A stretch of 64,000 nucleotides of DNA from Forficula auricularia (lineage: Eukaryota > Arthropoda > Insecta > Dermaptera > Forficulidae). The notes under the pieces are model-generated. The model was not told the origin of the DNA, did not search any database, and was given only the letters and a program-made list of their open reading frames with translations. A program made the position numbers and the translations under genes. Location of the stretch: positions 94,909,388 through 94,973,387 of the forward strand of contig JALMQS010000099.1 in assembly GCA_024734495.1 (NCBI GenBank), given 5' to 3'. Of the stretch, positions 33,152 through 44,558 are shown in pieces; the first letter of the stretch is position 1, and each line of letters opens with the position of its first letter.

Positions 33152-34622
33152 TTTTACTTTATCCAATGCGAAGCATGGGGAAAGTATTATAATCGGTCTC
33201 GCGTAAAGCGTGACTTCAAAGGGTCCTCAGGTAAAGACTACGGAACCCATGGTCTCAGTTAAAGTCACAAATTATAGTATTCAATTAGGTTGAATTTTAG
33301 CACGTGACGGTTTTGCCAAAAATTACATGTGGTCTCGTCGAGAGGCCAAAAAGTGCGATTTTTCCATTTAGTGCGTGCGGATGGATGGATGGATGTTATC
33401 GTTTTTTTGGCCCACGATTTTTTCCACAACGTTGGGCCGAATGAAATGAAATTGAAAACCTACCATTCTTTTAACAAAATGAAGCGCTGATTAGTCTTTG
33501 GTACATATCGGCCCACAAACATTAGTACTTTATTTCGGTACTTTTTTAGTTTTTTTCGGAATATCTTGAAAATGACTTAGCCAATTTTGATGAAATTTAA
33601 TATCCTAATTAGGTATGTTGGGGACAACAAAAAAGGTTAAATAAAGTTTTTAGTAAAGTTATATTTTAAAGTACTTTACTCTAGAGTGAGATAGAACTTT
33701 TTTTATAATTTTTAATTTTAAATTCTTTAAAATTTATTCATTTGATCGTTTTAATATAGCTCATTTAACCTAACTTAAGTAAGACTGGGTAGGCTTCCCT
33801 CTGTGAAATGCTAAAAATTTGGGAGGAAATTTTATAAGTAACCATAGGAACTGCGTTGTTTTCTTATCCGTTACCTTTACTGAAGACATAGAGGAATCGA
33901 GGTAAAATCAAAAATAGCGATTGATTCTCATCTAATACTTGAGGAATAACCATTCTATATTGGATTTTTGACGTTTCGGTTTTTATTGGTAACCATTGCT
34001 TAAGACATAGAGGAATCGACTTTAAACCAAAAATAGCAATTGATTCTCATCTAATACTTGAGGAATAACGATTCTCTATTGGATTTTTGACATTTCAGTT
34101 ATTATTGAGTTGTTTGCCATAAAAAGAATTTAGTCTTTTTGATTTTAAGTCGATTCTTCCACGTTTTCAGTAGAGGTTGCCATTAATAGTCAAAACATCA
34201 AAGATGGAATGCAGTAAGGTTATTCCTCTAGTATTAGATAAGAATCGGTCGTTATTTTTGATTTTAAGCCGATTCCTCCATATCTTCAGCAATGGTTACC
34301 AATAATAATCGAAACGTCAAAAACCTAATGTAGAATTGTTATTCCTCAAGTATTAGATGAGAATCGATCGCTATTTTTGATTTTAACTCAATTCCTCTGT
34401 CTTCAGCAATGGTTACCAATAATAACCGAAATGTCAAAAATCCAAAATATATTATAGAATTGTTATTCCTCGACTATTGAGAATCGATCATTATTTTGAA
34501 TTAAAGTCAACATGAACTGCAAATAGCAAGTGATATCTGATTAATAATAAAGGAATGAACATATTAATATTTCAAATGAATTTGGATAAAGTTTAGCAAC
34601 GATCCGTTGCAGTTTATTTTTA
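33152..34622 (+). mobile_element. HLE-1 copy 5, complete reference copy
   Basis: Order: TTTTTACTTTATCCAATGCG (subterminal repeat 33156-33166), 5' module with GGAACCCATGG and GCACGTGACGG, (GGAT)n at 33380-33395, AT-rich middle with GTACTTTATTTCGGTACTTT, two forward minisatellite monomers, a central switch at GAGTTGTTTGCCATAAAAAG (about 34107), about three inverted monomers, TTGGATAAAGT (34582-34592), hairpin GCAACGatcCGTTGC (34596-34610), then AGTTTATTTTTA. No TIR at the extreme ends and no CTRR end: closer to Helentron/HINE architecture than to canonical Helitrons. Confidence 0.9.
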
Positions 34623-35124
34623 TTTGATCATAGTGTTTAAATATATCTAAGAGTAATTTTCAACTATTATTTGTGTAACTGTTGATTTTGATACCATCGA
34701 TAAATATCAAGAACGGATGGTCGTAGAGAGTTCATTCTGGTGCCAAATTGTTTGTATATTTATGCGCAAATTGATTACATTTTGACTCCCTATCTTTAAA
34801 ACTTACGGTTCAAAAATGCAGAAAATATAACTTTTTTCTCAAACGAGCGTACATAGTCTAAAAGTTTTTTTGTATTAATTTCTTTGGAATTATAGTTTAT
34901 ATATTTTGAATAAACTGGTAAATAACTAAAGTAATAAAAAACAAAGAAAAAAACCGCCACATTTGACTATAACTTTCAATTCAGCTGACAGTTCGAAAGT
35001 TCAAACTTAGCTGGTAAATTCACAGAATTGATGTTTATTTCAGATTTTAATTTTTTATGCATTTTGTGTTATATGAGAAATAAAATAATGAAATCAATTC
35101 AAGTATTACCTGATCTAAGATTGA
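34623..35124. other. AT-rich stretch, nothing recognised
   Basis: No supportable feature. Confidence 0.4.
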
Positions 35125-35340
35125 TTAATCCACATGTTGATGAGTCTTAGAATAAAAGTGATTCATTTTTCTTATAAAAATGTAATCTTCAAAATCAAGA
35201 AACGCCGCTAAAGTATTAATCCTAGAATCTTTCTTGGATTTATTGGTTTTGTTCTTCTCTGTCCAGCGGCGACCGTTTTTGGTCATCAACCTGTAGATTT
35301 CAAGGACTTTCAGATCATAATACAGGTTTTTCGCCCCCAA
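35125..35340 (-). CDS. Unassigned open frame, possible exon or retro-fragment
   Basis: About 71-85 codons on the minus strand, open from a TGA just upstream to a TAA. The product is rich in charged residues (MTKNGRRWTEKNKTNKSKKD) followed by a more mixed segment (LAAFLDFEDYIFIRKMNHF). Codon use is less A/T-skewed than in random frames nearby. No family is recognised, the upstream acceptor would be weak, and the donor-like CAG/GTAATA lies after the stop. Most likely a decayed exon or chance frame. Confidence 0.2.
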   Translation of the reverse strand: MGAKNLYYDLKVLEIYRLMTKNGRRWTEKNKTNKSKKDSRINTLAAFLDFEDYIFIRKMNHFYSKTHQHVD

Positions 35341-35589
35341 TGTCTTAAAAAATGATCCTGTTTTGTTTCGCTTATATCACATAAAAAGTATCCTCTCTGG
35401 TTGAAAACAATTCTAGAGAAGTTTAAAGAAAAACAATTTCTAGCTCAATTTTAGATCATTAAATATAATAAACAATAAATATTAAACGTTTTGATGTCAC
35501 CGCCAAAATCTTTATTTTCGAAGAATATGTCATTAAGAACTTAACACGACTACTAGCCCATAGGTATTTGAATATTTCTAAAATAATCC

Positions 35590-35814
35590 TTAAATAAATA
35601 TTGAAAATATTTGATCTATTTGTTTGATTACATCCGCTTCTGATTTGTTAATACCACCTCCTGACCATGAAACTGAGCTCGTTCGTCCTTCGCGAAGCAA
35701 AAGCAAATTAAATCGGACTTGCATTTGATTCTGCTTCAAAGCAAAGTTTCGCTTTGAACTCTGTAAAATTGTCCTTGGATTTCTGAAGAATTCTACTTTT
35801 CTCGCCTCCGGCAA
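35590..35814 (-). CDS. Unassigned open frame, possible exon
   Basis: 74 codons on the minus strand, 250 bp upstream (in transcript direction) of the frame above. It has a basic N-terminus (PEARKVEFFRNPRTILQSSK) and VRFNLLLLREGRTSSVSWSG. The interval is GC-richer than its flanks. No family recognised; the two frames could belong to one broken gene, but nothing proves it. Confidence 0.2.
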   Translation of the reverse strand: MPEARKVEFFRNPRTILQSSKRNFALKQNQMQVRFNLLLLREGRTSSVSWSGGGINKSEADVIKQIDQIFSIFI

Positions 35815-36548
35815 TTATACCAAATCGAATTGCAATTGGAGAGACTTTTTTCAAAAGCCAGAATCACATAATAATTCCACGATCAACACAATTTCTTTTC
35901 TATTTCATTTTCTAATCTTACTTTTCGAATTCGAACGTTTAATTAGATTTCATAAAAAAACCTAACCAAAGAGATAATTTGGTGTACTTAAATTAAAAAA
36001 AAAATATTGAATAAAATTTATCATCTGATGCAGTCCTTTTGAAAGTAGTTTCTTGTTTAGACTTTGATGATCAGACTGATAGTTTTGGAGAATCTTTGGT
36101 GTTGGACCACCTATAGTGAAATTCTGATAAATAATACCTATATAAAATTAATATTAATTATTTTTCTAGATTCACAATGAGTGGTTCACCCCAATACTTA
36201 GAAATTAATTTTTCCATGGTTTAATATGCTTTAGAGGATTAATAAAATATTGCTAATGAAATTAAATAGAACTTAACTAAACGATTAATTCGAGGGGACA
36301 TAAAATGAAATCTCAAAAATATCAAATATCTTGAGATGCCCTAGAATATTTTACACAGATTATAAAATATATGGGATGAGACTTTTAGAGAAGTAAAAGA
36401 ATTAATCTAAAATTCGAATTTTTCATAGCAAAAAACTATTTAAATTGGTTAATTAATGAAGTCAAGGCCAAGCTGCGAAAAATGAACGAAGAAGAGATTA
36501 AAGAAATTCCATAATTCATATAGACATTAAGTATTAGTTTGAGTTCGG
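35815..36548. other. AT-rich stretch, nothing recognised
   Basis: No supportable feature. Confidence 0.35.
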
Positions 36549-36641
36549 GGATCAGTGGCTAAGGATATAGGAGCTAATGCTCATATGACAAAGCATCTCA
36601 GCGCACATGCAAAGATCCCGGGTTTGAACCCCGGCTGATCC
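36549..36641 (+). tRNA. tRNA-like sequence, probable tRNA pseudogene or SINE head
   Basis: Acceptor strands GGATCAG (36549-36555) and CTGATCC (36635-36641) pair over all 7 bp. The T arm CCGGG-TTTGAAC-CCCGG has a perfect 5 bp stem. An A box TGGCTAAGGATATAGG forms a GCT/AGC D stem. A perfect ATGCT/AGCAT stem sits at the anticodon position, but its loop is 10 nt instead of 7, and about 20 nt of variable arm follow (type II-like). No anticodon can be assigned. Hence a Pol III-type tRNA-like element rather than a functional tRNA. Confidence 0.6.
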
Positions 36642-36674
36642 TATTGTCTATAATAAAAATAATCTTTTCTTCGT

Positions 36675-36970
36675 TCCCTAAATTTAACCATTCTTAATTT
36701 TTTTAATTAGGTATTTTATTATCTTGCAATGTTAATACATATGCAATTTTTTGTTCTTTTTTGTCGTTTTCATTATTTTTACTTTTTTACTTGAGGCTAT
36801 AAATAAAATCTATGTAAGCTCATACATATTTTCAAAAATATAATAAAAACTCATACTAATTCGAATTTTTTATTTCCTCTTGATAATTCAAACTTCATGA
36901 TAATTCGAAATCTCGATATTTCGAATTTTTCTTGTAGTCCCATGGATTTCAAATTATTGATAGTCGACTG
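36675..36970 (-). mobile_element. pogo/Tc1-like MITE, truncated relative of 27999-28428
   Basis: On the minus strand it starts CAGTCGACTATCAATAATTT, then GGGACTACAAGAAAAATTCG, TATAGCCTCAAGTAAAAAAG and TATTAACATTGC in the same order as the 28.0 kb element. The other TIR is lost near the tRNA-like sequence. Confidence 0.75.
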
Positions 36971-38003
36971 AATATATAACTGCCACTATAGGCAGACCAG
37001 ACCAAATTATAGATAGGTTCGAGAAACCGATCCCTAATGTATTCTTAATCTTTACATGTGTTTCCATATATTTAAAAATGATCTAATTCATACTGGTTTT
37101 GTTCAGAACCTCTGAGAAATGAGCATCACAAACATAGCAAATATGAATTCCAGCGTGCAATACATTTTATAGAATGAATCGTAAAATTCACAAGTCGCAT
37201 TCATTTAAGATAGTTGTTTCGCGACAATACTAGCAAAAAGCTAATGCTAGAGTATATAGAACAGACAATAAGGATTCATAATTCATAAGCCCAAAACTTT
37301 TTGCTGTTTATGTACCACTACGTGCTCGTTTGACAAATCTGGCAACATTGTTCGAGCTTGAACATTTTTATCATAGAAATGACAGATAAAATACATTATA
37401 AAGGGAGATTTATAAAACAAAAAGCTCTTAATAAGCGATTGAAAGCTGTTGCGACAATGGCTGAAGCAAAAAAACGTCAAAAAAAGTACTAAAGTTAACA
37501 CACTTTTTAGGTTAAATACATGCGTTGTTGCCAGCTTGTTTTTAGTGTAAATTTTTCATTATACATCTTTCATTATTTATTCATTATTATCTCAAAAACT
37601 GTGTTGTAACTATGAATTTTGTTAAAAAATGTTTTAGTTATTGTTTAATCTTGGTTTAGTTTTTTATAACAATGGTAAAAAAGAGTTTCTTAATTATAAT
37701 TAAATATGTATGGAAACTTTCCGATATCCCCTATAGTGCAAATCTATCTATGGAATTTAATATCTCCGGAACTATATTGTTCATAAATTTAATTTTGCCA
37801 TCAATCGATGCAGAAGTATTTAAATAATAATCTGTCTAAATTTCAAAAAAAAAAAAATCCTAAGAAAATCCATATGGTTAAACAATTACCTTAAATAATA
37901 ATTTACTCATTCAAAATTTAAATATATATATATATTAATATAATACATATTTAATTGTGAAATACTAGAAATGAAAATAAATATAAGAGTTGGTACTTAA
38001 TAG
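36971..38003. other. AT-rich stretch, nothing recognised
   Basis: The frame at 37283-37501 (- strand) has no motif. Confidence 0.35.
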
Positions 38004-38360
38004 TTGGTATTTAAATCTAATAAATTATATACATTTCCATTGGTTAATAAATGTTTATCTAGAATCAAAGCGAATAATCTTTCATCAGAGCTGCGAAGGA
38101 TATTTTTGAATACTTGGCATAGTACAATTTCTCGAAGTCTGCCCAGTGGCCGTTCCTTTCTCTCGCCTTGGATTACGCCACCAACATCAGACCCGTCCAT
38201 CTTGTTTGCCAGTCTTTCTGTCCTTTTGTTTATGTATATGTCAAACAGCCCGTCGATGCACAACTTTGGTTTTAACTTACGCCATATTACATACATTATT
38301 ATTACCTTTATATATCCGCTTAGAATAATCAAATTTCTGATTGCATATGATGATTTTTGA
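38004..38360. other. Unassigned GC-richer patch, open on both strands
   Basis: The - strand frame 37997-38332 contains MDGSDVGGVIQGERKERPLG; the + strand frame 38004-38360 contains VNKCLSRIKANNLSSELRR and two hydrophobic runs. Neither is recognised. The 200 bp core (about 38080-38290) is less AT-rich than its flanks, suggesting either an exon or an old retroelement piece. Confidence 0.25.
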
Positions 38361-38555
38361 GGGTATCTTATGATTTGGATTTAAGTAACAGAAATACTAC
38401 CGCCGATTATTCATTATTTGTGTAGATTAAATATACACAAAAAACTTATAATCACCCATCTAAAATTTAAAAATTTGAAATTGATAATACTTACAGCATT
38501 TTATTTAGGATTTCAATTTTTTTTTGTCATTTCACTAATTAATTTTAGTATTATG

Positions 38556-39517
38556 ATAAAAATAAGCTGACGTGTCCTGATGTGGGCATCCACTTGACTT
38601 TACCATACAACCTGGCTCCTCATTTACATTAATATTTAATAAAATTATTTATAATCATGTAGGGGAAGGGGTTAGTTTTTGCATTTTTAGACTCCTAGGG
38701 GCACACTGATTATGTATACAAAATTTGGTTGAGTTTACATTAATATTTAATAAAATTATTTATAATCCCATGTAGGGAAGGGATTAGTTTTTGCATTTTT
38801 AGACTCCTAGGGGCACACTGATTATGTATACAAAATTTGGTTGAGTTTGGTAAATGGCCAAGATTTTCATTTTTTGAACCCCCCCCCCCATTTTGGGCGG
38901 TTAGTTTTTGCATTTTTAGACTTCTGGGGACCCACTGATTATGTATACAAAATTTGGTTGAGTTTGGTAAATGGCCAAGATTTTCATTTTTTGACCCTCA
39001 CCCCCCCCATTTTGGGTGGTTAGTTTTCGCATTTTTAGACTTCTGGGGGTCCACTGATTATGTATACAAAATTTGGTTGAGTTTGCTTAAACGACCTAGA
39101 TTTTTAATTTTTAACCCCCCTCCACCCCCCTTAATTTTGGGTCGATATGCACCAAAATCTAATCAGCTCTTAATCTCAATGGACCAAAACTACGTGTGAA
39201 ATTTGGTTTCAATATTCAAACTAGTTTTTGAGCTAGCTCGCCCACAAAAATTTGGTAACGCACAGACTAACTAACTAACTAACAAAAAACCAGACAGACG
39301 AACAGACATTTTGACAAAACAATTATTATCTCGAAAAATATAATTTTTTCGATGTTCACTTAATACAGCTTATTTGTAGAGCGAAATGCCATGGTTCCGT
39401 TTTTTTAATCGAAATAGTTTTAGACGTTTTTTGAGATATTTCGAAAAAAAGAAGAAAAAAACACTTTTTTCATGCACGATTACAATACTTGACCATACCC
39501 TGTATGGTAAAGTAAAA
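38556..39517 (-). mobile_element. HLE-2, full-length copy
   Basis: On the minus strand: TTTTACTTTACCATAC forming a hairpin (39487-39513), ATTGTAATCGTGCAT, CCATGGCATTTCGC, (TTAG)n at 39265-39283, a 115 bp minisatellite, the inverted subterminal repeat (ACTTTACCATAC on the + strand, 38597-38608), a GTGG/CCAC hairpin (about 38583-38594) and the tail CAGCTTATTTTTAT. The termini are nearly those of HLE-1 although the interiors are unrelated. Confidence 0.85.
38618..39130 (-). repeat. About 115 bp minisatellite inside HLE-2, 4-5 units
   Basis: Units share GTTAGTTTTTGCATTTTTAG, ACTSCTRGGGRCMCACTGAT and TATGTATACAAAATTTGGTT. The first two contain CATTAATATTTAATAAAATT, the later ones GGTAAATGGCCAAGATTTTC and a C8-C10 run (38880-38890, 39001-39008). 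Confidence 0.85.
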
Positions 39518-40844
39518 ACAAATATATAGCTATAAATAATATTGGGTAAAACAGTTTATTAATATTTTCAATTAAAAAAAAAATATTTAATACTTAAAAA
39601 CTAAAACGACAAACCTCCCTTATTTTAAAATCATAACTAATTAATTAAGGTACTCAAAGATTAACTATTTATAAGCTATTCAATGGCTGCCCAAAAAATT
39701 AACTTTTGACATAAAGATACCATTCTAGTATTAAATTCAATCAAAAATGTTTAGTTTTTCATTTTTTCCCTATTCGTATTTAAGAATCACTGAAACGTGT
39801 AGAATAATTGACGAGTTATTTTCTCTGCATGTCTGGATCCGCCCGGATCACGATACCTACGATAACTAAAAAAAAAATGAAAGGTGTACTGGTACCAATA
39901 TACGATATATATACAAAATTATTTCGGACCCTCTATATTTAGAAATTTTGGCTACAACATGAAGAAAATCATAAAAAAATCGAATCGTTAAATAATAGAC
40001 TCTTGAATAATATTAGCTAATGATATGAAATTCGACATACATAATCATGTGTTAATAATTTCCATCCTTCCACTAAATTTTAGCTTACTAGCTCAGACTA
40101 TTTGCTGTCCACAAATTGCCAGATTACCAACATTTGCGCAGAGCATACCAAATCCAAAAACAGTTTTCTGTTTTTTCTCTCATCTAAATAATATAAGATA
40201 AATATGCATATGAATTATCTGTATTTTTAATTCACTTAACGTAATTATTATTCGCCTTGGCACGTTGGCAGCAATCATACAAAGCTAATCAATTCATTGC
40301 TTGCTTTTGGATTTGCACAATGTATTGGTTCAACAACCTAATAGCCTTACCTAATAGCAAAACTCAAATAGAGTATTCTTTAATCAGAACTTCCAGTATA
40401 AATAAATATCAAAGGTTACTTTTCATATAATTTTCTTACCAATTAAAGAGGTAGGTAGGTATTATGTAAATTATACCTTAGAATGTTTGTTTTCTGAAAA
40501 AGAGCAGAAAAAACATTAAGAGAAAAAATAAGATTACTAAAACATAAATGATTAAATTATTGGTAAGTGGTTTTTGCCACTACGCAATCTCCTGGTCGAA
40601 AATATATCTAAAACAAACGGGTAAGCTGCACAGTAATCAATCATGTCGAGGATAATTTTTCAAAATTGAATTGCCGAAGAATAATATAGCACTTAATATT
40701 GCATAAGATAGTAAACAGCAAACCAATAATCTATCTTATTTGTTTTTTTTGTTTGTTTTTCAAATAATTTTCTTTATACAATAAAAATAAATTTGACCCG
40801 ATTATGTTAGTTTTTATTTTGACCACCAGTCAGCGCTGTTAAAT
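39518..40844. other. AT-rich stretch, nothing recognised
   Basis: No supportable feature. Confidence 0.35.
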
Positions 40845-40955
40845 CAATAAGGGGGATATTCAGGAGTTGAAGGTTATTGTGAAGGAGGAGCTTGAAGGAT
40901 TGAAGATTATAGATCACTGGAAAGATTGAAACTGGAACATAGCTCCAGTCTGAAT
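40845..40955 (-). pseudogene. CR1-like LINE C-terminal relic
   Basis: The minus strand reads DWSYVPVSIFPVIYNLQSFK and continues to a LQLLN segment, aligning with the DWNSLPATIFPATYNLQLFK end of the 31134 ORF. No stop inside this short piece. Confidence 0.6.
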
Positions 40956-42370
40956 TTGTTCAATTTGTTTCTAATTTGATCGCAATATATGTTTGAGCCC
41001 AAATCAAGTGACATTAGTGGGATGAATATCTTTATATCGTTTAAATTTAATTATTAAGCATGGTAAGTGCTTATTAACTGTCGAGGTTAATGTTTGACCG
41101 CATTCATGATTCCCACTACTAATTAACATATATATAATAGAACATTATGTTTCTAACATTTTTTTGCACAATTTAAAAAAAAAAAGAAAAGATTTCACCA
41201 CAAATTCAAAGGGCTAATGTGATAAAATTATTAATAACTGCAAAACAAATTTATGAATATACCTTTGCACGTTCTTCAATTTTTTCTATAGCTCTATATT
41301 CTCGGACGACGAAGCAGTGGTTTATAAAAAATAGTAATAAATACACATTTAAAGATATAATAGGAAAATAATTTTATTCAACTTTTAATAAAAATAAAAA
41401 TACATGTATGCACCTCAGTATTTAACATTTATTCACTATCGGAAGAAGCAATAATACATGTACATTGTACAATGTACATGTATATTGTATATGGTTCCAA
41501 AACTGAACGAAAAATTTTAATTATTGCATCTCCGAAGACAAGCAAGGCTGTGCTTGCTTGAAGTTACATAAATTGGTTTGATAATGTATGTCCCTTATAA
41601 CGCGATTTCCTATTACACGGAACTTACCCCCGCGTTATACGAGAGTCCTCTGTATATCTTCCAGATTATAGTCGTTTATAGTAGGACGCGGGACTTGAAC
41701 TTGAACTCACTGCAATTTACAATTAGCTATATAAAAATTAACCATAAAACATCATTGTCCTTCGTACATCATTCTTTCTTTAATTGAATTGAGAAATCTG
41801 AAACTCTCGAGTAATCAAGTTATTAAATACTTTTTAAACATTAGAATTTATTCTTTGTCATGTAGTATATCTTCTTTCCTTGTTTGTCATTGGTAATAGT
41901 CCTCTCGTCTATAACTTTCCCATATCCATTTAAGCAATAATATTTTTTAATCAAGCGAATCTATATCTTAATTGCACCATCTATCAATGATAAATAATTT
42001 TATGACTATTTATTTAAATTAGAAATCATTATTCATTTATATTCACCAACATATATTCTGAGTTATTTTTAATATTTTCTCTGCAACATCTCTTGTTAAA
42101 ACCACCCTTATTGTATTTTGAAAATTATTCATCCTCAACGATTATTCAAAGCGCGTGTCTAACATTTTTAATTAAATACTCGAGAACACATAACCATATG
42201 ATTCATGTGGGATTTACTTGTAAATAAACACCACCATAGACTAACTATAAGAAAGAATGTTCCCAAATATTTAGTTAAAAAATAAATAACAATTTTTCTA
42301 CAAACCCAAAAAAATCTCTACTGAAAAAAAAATTTCGAGCTCTTATTTTAAATAAAAACGCCTCAATTTT
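40956..42370. other. AT-rich stretch with one perfect palindrome
   Basis: A 30 bp perfect palindrome at 41454-41483 (ATACATGTACATTGT and its complement). Frame 41578-41787 (+) is in a slightly GC-richer patch, with no motif. Confidence 0.35.
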
Positions 42371-42540
42371 AAGGGTTCCGTTTAAAAAGACAAAACGAGA
42401 CTCCACAGTGTCACTACACTGCTTATCTGTCTTTCTGTTTGCTGTCCGTATATCAAATCATTGCTCTCGTATACAGTAAATAAGATCCAAACTTGAAATT
42501 TAGAAGTTATATGAAGTCATTTATTTAACCAAAATAAATA
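42371..42540 (+). repeat. AGGGTTCCG-family repeat
   Basis: AAGGGTTCCGTTTAAAAAG, GTCTTTCTGTTTGCTGTCCG and AACTTGAAATTTAGAAGTTA in family order. Confidence 0.6.
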
Positions 42541-43601
42541 ATAAAATAAAATATATTAAAAATTTTATTCAAATGATTAATTTGGGTAAGGTCGAATTTT
42601 ATATAGAGTCACACAAAAATAAAAATAAAAAATACTATCCTAGATGGTGAGGTACCTTTTTAAAGATCTTTTTATGTAGAATTAGTTTTTTTTTTTTTTT
42701 TTTTACTTTTATTTCACTTCAAAAATGTCGATGTGGGAGAGTCCCCAAATGACAATTTTTCGGTGATTTTTGCTCCTTTTTGGCGTTTACAAATAGCTCA
42801 ACTTAAATGAAAAATTTCATAAATTTACTCATTCTCTCTGTATCAACGATAAAAAAGAATAAATTTGATATCAAATTATTTTGGAAGTTATACCCTCCCC
42901 TGACTCACACTTGGCCAGCTTATTTATCTTTATTTAAATTTATTTATTTTTAAAAAAATTAAATATTTCAGCTTTTTTATCGAATGATTCAAACTCAAAG
43001 TATAAAATATCCTGGGAAGCAAGCCAAAGCTTGTCTTAACCTATCATATTCAAGGAGGTTTTTGCTAATCCAGTCGCATAATACACTCCAGAGGCCGAAA
43101 AGGTCAAGGTTTCTCACAACCCTCCTGCTTATCCAGTTTATATTTTTGAGAATGCAGTAGGGAATGGATTTGTTCAAGACAGAAGAAAATGAAGTAATAA
43201 TTGTTTTTGATTTTGATTACACTATTTAATAATTACTATTGATGCTCTTATTGAATATATTAATAACAAATTAGATACATGTAATGATAATGAAGGTTTA
43301 TTTCTTATAGTGCTCATGTTGCATATTAATTAAAATGAAACGGGAGTTTTCGAAGAGTGACAATTACTGTCTTTGTTATATTTCTATTCTCGAGTGTTCA
43401 ATCACAAGAACTTCTTCATGACAACATTTAAAAAATTATGTATGTTGATTAGTAGCCTTCTCATTTGAATCGGCCATTTCAAAAACCTCCTAAGTCACAC
43501 AATCAGAACTTCTCAGGAATCAATAACAACTGTAATTCCAAGTAAACGAATTTTCAAGCAATTTTTTGGGCTAAATATAGTTTTGGATTTAAAAGTTGGT
43601 G
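42541..43601. other. AT-rich stretch, nothing recognised
   Basis: Includes a T run at 42688-42706. The frame 42995-43177 (- strand) is GC-richer but unrecognised. Confidence 0.3.
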
Positions 43602-43730
43602 AATATCGAATAATCTTTATAAATAAATAATAAATTTAAACGAAAAAACAGAAAAAAACTATTTTTGTCTTATGTTGTTTTAGCAACAGGGTTACAGGGT
43701 TAGGTGGTATTAAATTTGAACAAAACAATC
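43602..43730 (+). repeat. Diverged direct copy of the adjacent palindrome arm
   Basis: TGAATATCGAATAATCTTTA, AATAATAAATTTAAACGAAA and ATTAAATTTGAACAAAACAA recur in the same order in 43779-43890. Confidence 0.7.
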
Positions 43731-44085
43731 ATATTAACCAAGTTTTAATCAAAATTAATGAAGATAACACTTAAACAGTTTGTGAATATCGAATAATCTT
43801 TATAAATGAATAATAAATTAAAAAACAAACAGAAAAACTATTCTTGACTGTTTTGGCAAGAAATAGTTATTAAATTTGAACAAAACAATCATATCATAAT
43901 ATGATATTTCTATATCATAATATGATTGTTTTGTTCAAATTTAATAACTATTTCTTGCTAAAACAGTCAAGAATAGTTTTTCTGTTTGTTTTTTTAATTT
44001 ATTATTCATTTATAAAGATTATTCGATATTCACAAACTGTTTAAGTGTTATCTTCATTAATTTTGATTAAAACTTGGTTAATATG
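43731..44085. mobile_element. Near-perfect palindromic element, arms about 174 bp
   Basis: The left arm 43731-43905 and right arm 43913-44085 are almost identical inverted copies (a few differences, for example GGCAAG against the complement of CTTGCT), separated by 7 nt. Transcripts would form one long hairpin. Confidence 0.9.
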
Positions 44086-44558
44086 GTATGACTTGTGTCG
44101 TTTAAGCAATGAACGACGACTTCGGGGTACTGCTTGAAGAGGAAATAATTTTTTGACGTGCATGATTTTTGCTAAGATTATGGGTTTATCTTTAAGAAAG
44201 TGTTCTCGACAATATAAGCATGTTTCGAAAAATCTTGAATTACCTATGTGGTTTTTGAAATGACCGATTCAATTAAGTCCCAAATATTTGTCTCTCCTTT
44301 ATTTCTCTCATGGCAACGATGCAAGAAGACGTATATCTAATAAGTGCAGCACCTATATAAGCGATATCAGGCTCTGGCATTTCTGAAACGAACATAGTGT
44401 TCAGAGGCTAGGGTGAAGTCGAAGGTGTTTATTCAAACCTGTTTTGAAGGACTATGAAGATTGATAATTAATCAAATCATTCAATTATGTTTTAATATGG
44501 CATTTTTCAAAAAAATTAATTAAATCATATTTAAGTGAATATATGATATACATACATA
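44086..44558. other. AT-rich stretch, nothing recognised
   Basis: No supportable feature. Confidence 0.35.

Noticed and set aside
36549..36641. Functional tRNA gene with an assigned isotype
   Set aside because: The anticodon loop is 10 nt and no anticodon can be placed; kept only as tRNA-like.
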